Source: Betaproteobacteria bacterium | GTDB lineage: Bacteria; Pseudomonadota; Gammaproteobacteria; Burkholderiales; WYBJ01 | DNA: 47,859 bases | Assembly: GCA_009377585.1 (NCBI GenBank) | Contig: WHTS01000039.1 | Location: forward strand, 1-47,859 | Direction of reading: 5' to 3' | Shown here: one piece after another, positions 39,355 to 46,780 of the stretch | How positions within the stretch are numbered: the first letter of the stretch is position 1 | How the letters are laid out: the number at the start of each line of letters is the position of its first letter | Translations under genes and position numbers: made by a program | The notes under the pieces: generated by a model | Told to the model about the DNA's origin: nothing | Seen by the model: the letters and a program-made list of their open reading frames with translations, nothing else | Database searches by the model: none

Positions 39355-39507
39355 TCAGCGCCTCTGCGGCAGGCTCTTGAACGCCTCCCCCAGTGCGGCG
39401 TCGACCTTCTGCCAGTTGTCTTCCGAGTATCCCGCCGACAGCGCCTCAGAAACGCGCGATTCAACTGGCCCACCAACGCCGCGCTCGAGCTGCTCGATGC
39501 GGGCCAT
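39355..39507 (-). CDS. Small open frame of 50 codons, unknown
   Basis: A short frame begins at ATG 39507, directly after an in-frame TGA, and encodes MARIEQLERG through to a C-terminus EAFKSLPQRR. It has no visible ribosome site. The composition (charged, helix-forming, ordinary codon use) resembles the end of a real protein more than random DNA. It lies between the peptide-ABC remnant and the giant gene's promoter region, so it may be the 3' remnant of a deleted gene. I recognise no family. Confidence 0.3.
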   Translation of the reverse strand: MARIEQLERGVGGPVESRVSEALSAGYSEDNWQKVDAALGEAFKSLPQRR

Positions 39508-39535
39508 TCAAGATTTCTGATCGCGCCCGCCCGCG

Positions 39536-39582
39536 TTTACGCGTGCACCGTACCTTCCTCCGGAAAGTAGCAGGCGGCCCGA
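39536..39582 (-). repeat. Right copy of the 47-bp segment repeated at 8698-8744
   Basis: Direct repeat with three mismatches, same orientation. It covers the last codons and stop of the peptide-ABC ATPase remnant. Confidence 0.8.
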
Positions 39583-39641
39583 TGGCCGAGCTGCGCACCT
39601 TCGACCAGCGGCGGCGGCGTGGCGATGCGCGCCACGTTCTG
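39537..39641 (-). pseudogene. C-terminal remnant of an oligopeptide/dipeptide ABC-transporter ATPase
   Basis: Immediately after the stop of the binding-protein gene, and in the same frame, the reverse strand reads about 34 codons containing TPPPLVEGAQLGHRAACYFP and ending FPEEGTVHA with TAA at 39539-39537. This is the typical end of DppD/DppF-type ATPases (the oligopeptide-transporter C-terminal region, ...PPL......GHxxACY/H). The nucleotide-binding domain and the permease genes usually found between binding protein and ATPase are missing. A deletion therefore joined the 3' part of the ATPase gene to the end of the binding-protein gene. Confidence 0.75.
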
Positions 39642-41234
39642 CTACTTCTTGAACGTCACGTCTTCGATGTGGATCTCGCTGTTGGTCGAGATGCTGGGCT
39701 TGAAATTGATCCTGTTGCCGACCCTCGAATAGCCGACCATGTGGTACATCCAGACATCGGACACGATGTCCTGCTGGATCATCCGGAAGACTTCCTGCCA
39801 GGTCTTGCGCCGTTCGTCGCCCGACAGGGAGGAAGCCTTCGCGATCAGCGCGTCGAGCTTGGGATCGCACACCACCGACTGCGCCCCTTTGCAGGCGAAC
39901 TTGTTGAACACCGAGAAGACGGCGTCGCCATTGTTGTTGTCGTGCTGCTCTTGCAGCAGTACCGGACCGCGATCTTCGGCATAAGGCTTGGTGAGGATGT
40001 CGATCCATTCCGCCACCTCGAGCATGCGCATCTTCACCTTGAAGCCGGCGGCCTGCAGCATGGCCATCGTCGCCTCCATGTGCTCCGTACCGTTCGGGTA
40101 GAGATTGGTCCGGCCGACTATCTCGAGCTCCTTGTCGACCGGCACGCCGGCGGCCTTGGCCTCGGCCAGGAGTTTCTTGGCCTTCGCCAGGTCATACGGA
40201 TACGGCTTGAGCGTCGGATTGTGTCCGTTGATGCCCGACACGACGATCTGGGTCGCCGGGATGACGTCCTTGGAGAGCACGCTCTTCAATGCCGCGCGGT
40301 CGATGGCATAGTTGAGCGCGAGCCGCACCCGCTTGTCGTTGAGCGGCGGGCGCGTCATGTCGATGCGCAGCCGCGATGTCTCGGAGTTCGGATAGCTGAA
40401 ATCCATACTCGGGTCGTTGGCGTCCTGCACCGCGATGTCGGGAGCGATATCCGCCTCACCCACCTTTACCATGGCCGCGCGCACGGCCGATTCCTTGCGC
40501 CAGAGGTAGCGCACGCCAGTGGCTTGCGGCTTCTTGCCCCAGTAGCCGTCGAAGCGCGTGAGCGTGATCTCCTGGCCCGGGACCCACTTGTCGAACTTGT
40601 AGGGCCCCGTGCCGATCGGATTCAGCACGAGCTTGTCCGTCGGCGTGTTGGGCGAAGAAAGCGACACGACCCCCATGCGCGTCGGCAGGATCGGCACTGC
40701 CTTGCTGGCGGAAATCTCCAGCGTGGACGGGTCGATCGCCTTGGCGACGATCTTGAGATCGCCGAAGGACTTCGTGCGCGTCTCGCAGTCCAGCCCGCCG
40801 GTGCCTCGCGCTCCGGTCTTGAGGCCGGTGTCCATGGTGCGATGGATGGCTCTCACCGCGGTTTCCGCGTTGAACGGCGCGCCGTCGTGGAACTTGACAC
40901 CTTCGCGCAGCTTGAAGCGCCAGGTCTTGTCATCGACCTTGGTCCACGAGAGGGCGAGCCGCGGCGTAATGCTGCCGTCCTTGGGATCGATTTCCGTCAG
41001 CGTCTCGACGATGTTCTGCTTCACCACGCGTCCGACGGACGAACGGTTCGCATTGCAGCCGTCGAGACCCTCCGGCTCTTCCGACAAGACCACGGTGACG
41101 ATCCGGTTCGGTGCCGAGGCGGCCTGAAGCGCCCCGCTGATACCGAGGGCAAGCGCCAGCGCGGCCGCACGGACCGGCCACTGCGACAGGCTGAGCGGTT
41201 TGCGCGCACTTTCGTGCAAGTCGATGCGATTCAT
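39642..41234 (-). CDS. Oligopeptide/dipeptide-type ABC transporter substrate-binding protein
   Basis: This is a periplasmic solute-binding protein of family 5 (DppA/OppA type), 530 residues. An N-terminal signal (about residues 20-42, PVRAAALALALGISGALQAA) is followed by the family core: VVLSEEPEGLDGCN, VVKQNIVETLTEIDP, LSWTKVDDKTWRFKLREGVKFHDGAP, NPIGTGPYKFDKW and the dyad-like NDKRVRLALNYAIDR. The start is ATG 41234 with GGAGGAG 6-7 bases before it; the longer open frame upstream is a shadow of the hydrolase gene. It is paralogous to the gene at 46781. It ends the cluster, but its membrane and ATPase partners are absent apart from the short remnant. It must use another locus's transporter or be inactive; this is inference. 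Confidence 0.92.
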   Translation of the reverse strand: MNRIDLHESARKPLSLSQWPVRAAALALALGISGALQAASAPNRIVTVVLSEEPEGLDGCNANRSSVGRVVKQNIVETLTEIDPKDGSITPRLALSWTKVDDKTWRFKLREGVKFHDGAPFNAETAVRAIHRTMDTGLKTGARGTGGLDCETRTKSFGDLKIVAKAIDPSTLEISASKAVPILPTRMGVVSLSSPNTPTDKLVLNPIGTGPYKFDKWVPGQEITLTRFDGYWGKKPQATGVRYLWRKESAVRAAMVKVGEADIAPDIAVQDANDPSMDFSYPNSETSRLRIDMTRPPLNDKRVRLALNYAIDRAALKSVLSKDVIPATQIVVSGINGHNPTLKPYPYDLAKAKKLLAEAKAAGVPVDKELEIVGRTNLYPNGTEHMEATMAMLQAAGFKVKMRMLEVAEWIDILTKPYAEDRGPVLLQEQHDNNNGDAVFSVFNKFACKGAQSVVCDPKLDALIAKASSLSGDERRKTWQEVFRMIQQDIVSDVWMYHMVGYSRVGNRINFKPSISTNSEIHIEDVTFKK

Positions 41235-41269
41235 GCTGTTCTCCTCCGGGCCTGGCATTGTGGTTGATA

Positions 41270-42481
41270 CTACTTGACCCACCAATGCATGGAGTCCTGG
41301 CTCTCGCCCTGCGTGCCATGCGGGCCGCCACCGCCGGTTCGCAGATACATCTTGCGCGCATAGCCGGGCTTGAACTTGCCCGCGAGGGCGTCGACGAGCC
41401 AGTCCATGCCCATCGAATGACAATCCATGCGCTGGCCCTGCGCCGGAAATAGGGTCGTCTGGTGGTAGGTGTCTTCGTAAACCCAGAGCTCCTTCGGCGC
41501 CGTGATCCGGTCGTAGAAGCGGTAGACGAGCTCGACCGGGCTGCGCGCATCGTACTCGCCGGTGGTGAGCAGCGTCGGCGCGGTGATACCGGCTTCCTTC
41601 CCTTCGACGCTCATTTGACTCACGATGCGATCGAGCTCTTCCTCGCTCTTGGCGCCGGTGAGATAGCCGAAGAGCTGCTTGTAGCGCGGCGAGAAGGTAT
41701 CGAGGATGTAGTACTTGTCGAGGTAGGAGGCCCAGGCGCCGACGGTCGCCTTGATGACCGGATCGCCCATTGCCGCCGCGGCCATACCCCAATGCGACCC
41801 CATCGATTGCGCCAGGACGGCGATGCGATCGGGGTCGACTTCCTTGCGTCCTTGCAGCCATTTCGCGATGGCGATGACCGCGCGCTCGTAGTTGTCCGCG
41901 GTGAGCTTGATGCCGCGAAGATTGCTCATGCCCTGGCCCGGCCCGTCCATCGACAGCAGATGCATGCCGCGATCCAGAGCGTGGTTGATCTGCGGGTCCG
42001 GATAGATCTCCTTGGTCATGTCGCAGCCGGGAATGAAGATCACGGTCGGCGCTTTCGGGCGGCCCTTCAGCATGTGGAAATTGCACTGCAGCTCGACGCC
42101 CTCGAATGGAATCTCGACGCGCTCGATCGGGTAGGGCGCGAGCTCGATCACCTTCTCGTAATTGGCGATGCAGCGCCCGTGCAGATAGCGCTTCTCGTCA
42201 TTGGTCTCGAGCACCGGGTGCTGAGCAGCGGCGAACTGGGCGGAGGCGCGGTAGTAGAGCTCGAAGGCCGTCATTTTGTGGCCGGCGACTTCCTCCTCCG
42301 CCGCCACGCGCTCCATGCGCTGGGCGATGCGACCGACATGCTTCGAGATCTGCGCATGGCTCTTGACGCTCGCCGGGAATACCCGTCCATCGGCATCCCA
42401 GTGAAAGACGCGGCCGGTCTCCTTGACCAGGTAGTCGAAAATCCATTGCTGCCGATCACGGTCCAGACGGGGTTCACGCAT
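41270..42481 (-). CDS. Alpha/beta hydrolase (esterase / C-C hydrolase-like)
   Basis: This is a cytoplasmic alpha/beta-hydrolase of 403 residues with a long helical N-terminal part (1-130), as in the dihydroxypseudooxynicotine-hydrolase and FrsA-like groups. Visible elements are an oxyanion-side strand APTVIFIPGCDMTKE, the segment LLSMDGPGQGMS, the nucleophile elbow VLAQSMGSHWG, an acid in LLTTGEYDARSP and the His in EDTYHQTT, giving a Ser-Asp-His triad. ATG 42481 has GGAGGG about nine bases upstream. It follows the TcuA-like gene by 26 bp and precedes the binding protein by 35 bp. It could open a carbon-carbon or ester bond in a small acid imported by the same cluster; the substrate is unknown. 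Confidence 0.85.
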   Translation of the reverse strand: MREPRLDRDRQQWIFDYLVKETGRVFHWDADGRVFPASVKSHAQISKHVGRIAQRMERVAAEEEVAGHKMTAFELYYRASAQFAAAQHPVLETNDEKRYLHGRCIANYEKVIELAPYPIERVEIPFEGVELQCNFHMLKGRPKAPTVIFIPGCDMTKEIYPDPQINHALDRGMHLLSMDGPGQGMSNLRGIKLTADNYERAVIAIAKWLQGRKEVDPDRIAVLAQSMGSHWGMAAAAMGDPVIKATVGAWASYLDKYYILDTFSPRYKQLFGYLTGAKSEEELDRIVSQMSVEGKEAGITAPTLLTTGEYDARSPVELVYRFYDRITAPKELWVYEDTYHQTTLFPAQGQRMDCHSMGMDWLVDALAGKFKPGYARKMYLRTGGGGPHGTQGESQDSMHWWVK

Positions 42482-42507
42482 CGCTGCAATCCCTCCATGT
42501 GAGAAGT

Positions 42508-43995
42508 CTATCGCTGCGCACCGATCGCATCGGCTGCGCCGCTGCCCGCGATCTTGCCGAATACACACCCTGATACGAGACCCGTTCCGGCCGGATAGTT
42601 GAAGTAAAAGATGCCCCCGACCATCTCGCCAGCGGCGAACAGGCCCGGGATCGGATTGAAGGTCAAGTCGACCACCTGGCCGGTTTCGGATTCGATGCGC
42701 AATCCGCCAAAGGTAAAGGTGATGCCGCAGGTGACGCCGAACGCTTCGTACGGTGGCGTGTCGAGCGGATTGGCCCAGTTCGATTTCGGCGGCTCGACTC
42801 CGATCGTGCGCCGGCCGTCCTTCGCTCCCTGATTGAACGGGATGTGCGTTTGCACCGCTGCGTTGTACGTGCGCACGGTGTCGAGGAACGTCGCTGCATC
42901 CACGCCTTCGAGCTTTTGCGCGAGCTCTTCGAGTGTGTTCGCGACCGCGCGCGTAACGTTGCGGCCGTCGTACTCCGGCCGCAACAGCTTGCGGACCTTG
43001 GCATCGAAAACCTGCCAGGCGAACTGGCCGCTCTGACGCAGCACTTCAGCGCCGTACTTGGCGTAAGTGTAGTTGTAGAAGTCCGCCCCCTCGTCGACGA
43101 AGCGCTTGCCCTCGGCGTTGATCATGATGGAGAGCGGATAGCTGTGGCGATAGGGATCGTGCGAGCGTGTCACGTCGCCGAACTCGGCGGCGTGCATCTC
43201 CCAGGAGGTGGCGTGCCGTCCCGACCAATTGCCATAAGGCGCCGCCCCGATGTCCAGTGCCATGCGCAAGCCGTCGCCGACATTGAAGCGGGAGCCGCGC
43301 ACCTTCGCCAGCTCCCAGCCGGGGCCCAGGTAGCGCGTACGCCACTCCGGGTTGGCCTCGAAGCCGCCGCAGGCGAGAATCACGGCCTGGGCGCCGTAGT
43401 CGGTCACTTTGCCATGGAGCTTGGCTTTCACGCCCAGCACCCGTTCGCCGTCGTAGATGAGCGAAACCGCACGCGTCTCGTAAAAGATGTCGATTCCCTT
43501 GCGCGCGGCGGTCTGCGTCAGCGTATGCACCAGTCCATCACCACCGCCGGTCAGGTGCAGGGGAAAACGTCCGAAGAATTTGCGCCGGCCGTCGACGATT
43601 GCGGATTGATGGCGATAGTTCGGCTCGAACCGGCCGCCCTGGCTGCGCAGCCATACCATCGTCTCGAAGCTCTTGGTGATCAACGCCTCGCTAAGCGCGG
43701 GATCGGTGCGATAGCTGGTGACACGGTAAAGGTCGTCGTAGAACTGCTCCGTGGTGTTGCTCTCCCAATCGGCCGCGGCAGCTTCCTCATCCGTGAGCTC
43801 GGTAAGCTGACGCAGCTCGTCGACGTTGTTGTAGACAAAGCGCATGACGCCGCCGGCAAACCGGCTGTTGCCGCCCGACTCGTCGATATTGGCAGCTTCC
43901 AGCAGGCACACGCTCACGCCCTTATCCCGCGCCGCCAGAGCCGCGCACAGCGCCGCGTTGCCTTTACCGACCACCACGACATCGTACTGTTGCAT
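42508..43995 (-). CDS. tcuA: FAD-dependent tricarballylate dehydrogenase-like flavoprotein (TcuA family)
   Basis: This 495-residue flavoprotein belongs to the fumarate reductase/succinate dehydrogenase flavoprotein group, closest in pattern to TcuA, which oxidises tricarballylate to cis-aconitate. The FAD-binding motif is DVVVVGKGNAALCAALAA at the N-terminus, followed by GGNSRFAGGVMRF, the catalytic-side region HSYPLSIMINAEGKRFVDEG and a closing PGLFAAGEMVGG and YPAGTGLVSG. I start at ATG 43995 (MQQYDVV), with AGGAAGG a few bases upstream; an upstream start would add eight residues. A tcuB-type electron-transfer partner is not in the window. Bases 43095-43212 are repeated, slightly diverged, at the 3' end of the giant gene. 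The family call is firm; the substrate could be another tri- or dicarboxylate. Confidence 0.85.
   Translation of the reverse strand: MQQYDVVVVGKGNAALCAALAARDKGVSVCLLEAANIDESGGNSRFAGGVMRFVYNNVDELRQLTELTDEEAAAADWESNTTEQFYDDLYRVTSYRTDPALSEALITKSFETMVWLRSQGGRFEPNYRHQSAIVDGRRKFFGRFPLHLTGGGDGLVHTLTQTAARKGIDIFYETRAVSLIYDGERVLGVKAKLHGKVTDYGAQAVILACGGFEANPEWRTRYLGPGWELAKVRGSRFNVGDGLRMALDIGAAPYGNWSGRHATSWEMHAAEFGDVTRSHDPYRHSYPLSIMINAEGKRFVDEGADFYNYTYAKYGAEVLRQSGQFAWQVFDAKVRKLLRPEYDGRNVTRAVANTLEELAQKLEGVDAATFLDTVRTYNAAVQTHIPFNQGAKDGRRTIGVEPPKSNWANPLDTPPYEAFGVTCGITFTFGGLRIESETGQVVDLTFNPIPGLFAAGEMVGGIFYFNYPAGTGLVSGCVFGKIAGSGAADAIGAQR
43095..43212 (-). repeat. Right copy of the 118-bp segment repeated at 8742-8859
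   Basis: Internal part of the TcuA-like gene. Direct repeat with seven substitutions, no gaps, same orientation as the left copy. Confidence 0.85.
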
Positions 43996-44067
43996 GAGAT
44001 CCTTCCTCGCTTGGATCAATAGCGCTGCCGGTGAATTCGGATGGCGCCCCTCTCACCCGCACGTGCA

Positions 44068-45477
44068 CTACGTGAGGCGTTCCAGTGACCGCGCAGGCGC
44101 GGCCAACGACGCTACCGGCTGCAGCAACGCGGTCAGCTCGCGCAGCGAGTCGAGCGTCTCCAGCGCTTCGATGCGGCGAGCGGCCGATGCGGCGGCTTCC
44201 TTGCCGACGACCTGGGCCGCGCAATCCTCGAACTTGGCTCGGAGCAGTGCGTAAGGAATGGGTTCGGCGGCCGTGCGACCCAGCGGGCGATCGACCTTCA
44301 CGGCAACCGAGCGCCCGTCGGTCAGCGTGACTTTCACGCTGGCATCGAACGGATCGTCCGGCGCGAACAGCGCGCCCGTGTACGGCGCCGCGTGCACGCG
44401 CGGCAGGACGCTACGAACACGCCCATCGCGATGAGCTTCGTCATCGAAGTGCTGCAGCAGCACCTTACCGTCGAGCAGCGCTCGCGCGACGCAATACTGC
44501 ACGCTGAATTTGGCTTCCAGCGCGCTGCGCGGATCGGGCCGATCCGTGTGCAGCAGCCGCGACTCGTGCGTTGCTACATCGACCCGCGCGATTGCGTCCG
44601 GCGCAAGCACACCGTGGCGGCGCACGAGCTCCAGCGCGCCTTGCACGGCAGCATGCGTGCTGTAGCAGCAGGGATAGAGCTTATAGCTTGCGCCCGGCTC
44701 GACGATATCGTACGGCGCCAGCCAAGCGGCCAGTACCCGCTCGGCATCATAATCGCCTTCGCCCGCGAAGAGCTTGAAGAAGCCCTGCTTGTGCTCGAAG
44801 GCGTCGGGGTTGGCGGTGAAGCCCTTGCGCGCGAGCAGCGCCGCGAGCAGCCCGCCGCGCGCGCATTGGCCGGCGTGCAGCGACTTGGCCATGGTGCCGA
44901 AGTTGGCCTTGGTGCCGGCGGCGAGCGAGGTGCTCAATGCCAGCGCCGTTTCCGTCTCGGCCACCGAGAGACCCAGCATGCGGGCACGTGCCGCGGCCAC
45001 TGCAAACACACCGAGGGTCGAGGTTGGATGCCAGCCCTTGTCGCTGTGCAACGGGTTGACCGCGAGACCGATACACCCGGTCTCGAAACCCACCGTATGT
45101 CCGAGCAGCAGATCGCGGCCGCTCGCACCGAATGCTTCCGCCGCCGCGATCAACGCCGGCACCATCACCGCCGATACGTGCCCACCCAGGTTGGAAGCGG
45201 TATTGTCGAAATCGAGAACGTGCGCCGCGGTAGCGTTTACCAAGGCCGCATCCAGACAACCGACGCGGCGCGCGCTGCCGAACACCAGGGATGATCCGCT
45301 TGCGTTGTCGAGCTCGAGCACCTCGTCGACGATCCGCGGGGCGGATTCGCGACTTCCCACCAGCGCCACGCCGATCGTATCGAGAACCGCTACCCGGCTG
45401 CCGTAAACGGCCGCCGCAGGCAAATCGTCATAGCGCAGCGCACAGATGCGCTCTGCAAGCTCGCGCGCCAGTCTCAT
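44068..45477 (-). CDS. MmgE/PrpD family protein
   Basis: This 469-residue protein belongs to the MmgE/PrpD family, which includes 2-methylcitrate dehydratase and related enzymes acting on tricarboxylic acids. It has the family landmarks VLDTIGVALVGS, NATAAHVLDFDNT, WHPTSTLGVFAVAAA, and the late KLYPCCYSTHAAVQGAL. The ATG at 45477 is preceded by GGGAGG at about eight bases; a longer frame to 45537 lacks a ribosome site. It is the first gene of the reverse-strand cluster, 72 bp before the TcuA-like gene and divergent from a Bug receptor. With TcuA it fits a tricarboxylate-handling route (dehydrogenation, hydration or isomerisation), but members act on varied substrates, so this is inference. 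Confidence 0.88.
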   Translation of the reverse strand: MRLARELAERICALRYDDLPAAAVYGSRVAVLDTIGVALVGSRESAPRIVDEVLELDNASGSSLVFGSARRVGCLDAALVNATAAHVLDFDNTASNLGGHVSAVMVPALIAAAEAFGASGRDLLLGHTVGFETGCIGLAVNPLHSDKGWHPTSTLGVFAVAAARARMLGLSVAETETALALSTSLAAGTKANFGTMAKSLHAGQCARGGLLAALLARKGFTANPDAFEHKQGFFKLFAGEGDYDAERVLAAWLAPYDIVEPGASYKLYPCCYSTHAAVQGALELVRRHGVLAPDAIARVDVATHESRLLHTDRPDPRSALEAKFSVQYCVARALLDGKVLLQHFDDEAHRDGRVRSVLPRVHAAPYTGALFAPDDPFDASVKVTLTDGRSVAVKVDRPLGRTAAEPIPYALLRAKFEDCAAQVVGKEAAASAARRIEALETLDSLRELTALLQPVASLAAPARSLERLT

Positions 45478-45689
45478 GCACCAGCCCTCCCCCTTTACGT
45501 GGGGTTCGATCGAAATCGCTTTGGGTTCGACCAGCATAGCAGAATACCCAGGCCTTACGACGCATCAAGGCCGTCGGCAGCGCGCACCCCGAGCAACTGG
45601 TCTGCGAGCGAACCCTGTAGTAAAAAGACATCTAGCCAGCGCTTGGCTCCCTTTGCACGGACGACTTCCGAAAAGCGAGGAGGCAGCAC
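45478..45689. promoter_or_regulatory. Divergent intergenic region between the PrpD-like and Bug genes
   Basis: This 212-bp region must hold the promoters for both directions. I see ribosome sites at each end (GGGAGG before 45477; GAGGAGG at about 45677-45683 before 45690) but no convincing -35/-10 pair or operator palindrome. No regulator gene is adjacent. Confidence 0.35.
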
Positions 45690-46721
45690 ATGATCGCAAG
45701 CAATGCAGTCGGGGAAACGCGCGCAACTTTGCTTGCCAGTGGCAAGCTCGAGTTTCGCACCCGGGTTGGTCTGGCGGCAGCCGCGCTGGCGCTCTCGCTG
45801 CCCGCAGCAGGCGCGCAGGTCCAGGACAAATGGCCGAGCCGGCCGATCCGTTTGATGACACCATTCGCGCCGGGGGGAGGCTCGGACATCATGGCGCGAG
45901 CGCTTTCGCCGCTCGTGTCCGAATCGATCGGGCAGACGATCGTGGTGGACAACCGACCCGGTGGCGGCGGCACCCTCGGCGCTTCCCTCGCGGTCAACGC
46001 CGCTCCCGATGGCTATACGTTCATACTCGTTTCCGGCAGCTACGGCGCCAACGCCGCGCTGCACGACCTGCCGTACGACTCCGTCACCGGCATCACGCCG
46101 ATCATCCTGATCGGAGAAACGGGACTCATCGTGACGATGAACCCGAAAAGCCCCGTCAAAAGCATCAAGGACCTGATCGCGTATGCCAAGGCCAACCCGG
46201 GCAACCTACACTTCGGTTCCGCTGGAGTGGGTGGACTTGGGCACCTGTCGCAGGAGCTGTTCCAGCTGATGACGAAGGTAAAGCTGACCCACGTGCCCTA
46301 CAAGGGCAGCGGTCCCGTCATGAATGCGCTGCTGAGCGGAGAAGTGCAGTCGAGCTTCAGCAGCCTGGTGCCCAGCATCCCCCATATCAAGGCGGGCAGG
46401 CTGTATCCCATAGGCATCACCACGCCCAAGCGCAATCCTGCTGTGCCCGATGTGCCGTCAATCAGTGAAACGGTACCCGGTTACGCCGTGACTCATTGGT
46501 ATGGAATCTGGGGCCCGAAGGGCATCCCCAAGAACATCGTCACGCGGATGAACCAGGAATTCGGCAAGGTCATACGCTCCGATGCGATCAGCAAGTGGCT
46601 CGCCAACGAAGGCATGATAGCGGCCGGTGGCCCGCCCGAGCAGTTCTTCAACCGGATCAAGAGCGACGTGGCGCAATGGAAAAGAGTGGTCAAGGAGGCC
46701 GGAATCTCCGTGAACAAATGA
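45690..46721 (+). CDS. Bug-family (TctC-type) periplasmic solute-binding receptor
   Basis: This is the second Bug receptor in the window, 343 residues. After an extended N-region the signal core is VGLAAAALALSLPAAGAQ, then the family motifs WPSRPIRLMTPFAPGGGSDI, VVDNRPGGGGTLGA, THVPYKGSGPVMNALL and DVPSISETVPGYAV. ATG 45690 is preceded by GCGAGGAGG at seven bases. It is divergent from the PrpD-like gene and lies 59 bp before a peptide-type binding protein. The divergent arrangement with carboxylate-type enzymes suggests that it captures their substrate; the TctA/TctB membrane partners are not here. It differs clearly from the receptor at 1520-2479. Confidence 0.93.
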   Translation: MIASNAVGETRATLLASGKLEFRTRVGLAAAALALSLPAAGAQVQDKWPSRPIRLMTPFAPGGGSDIMARALSPLVSESIGQTIVVDNRPGGGGTLGASLAVNAAPDGYTFILVSGSYGANAALHDLPYDSVTGITPIILIGETGLIVTMNPKSPVKSIKDLIAYAKANPGNLHFGSAGVGGLGHLSQELFQLMTKVKLTHVPYKGSGPVMNALLSGEVQSSFSSLVPSIPHIKAGRLYPIGITTPKRNPAVPDVPSISETVPGYAVTHWYGIWGPKGIPKNIVTRMNQEFGKVIRSDAISKWLANEGMIAAGGPPEQFFNRIKSDVAQWKRVVKEAGISVNK

Positions 46722-46780
46722 CGGACGACTTGGGCGCCCAAGTCTAACCGCGCTCCAACAATGCGAGGAGGAGTATCGCC

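Noticed and set aside
41235-42086. N-terminal extension of the peptide-binding protein frame up to 42086
   Set aside because: It is an out-of-frame shadow of the hydrolase gene; a signal peptide and GGAGGAG define the start at 41234.
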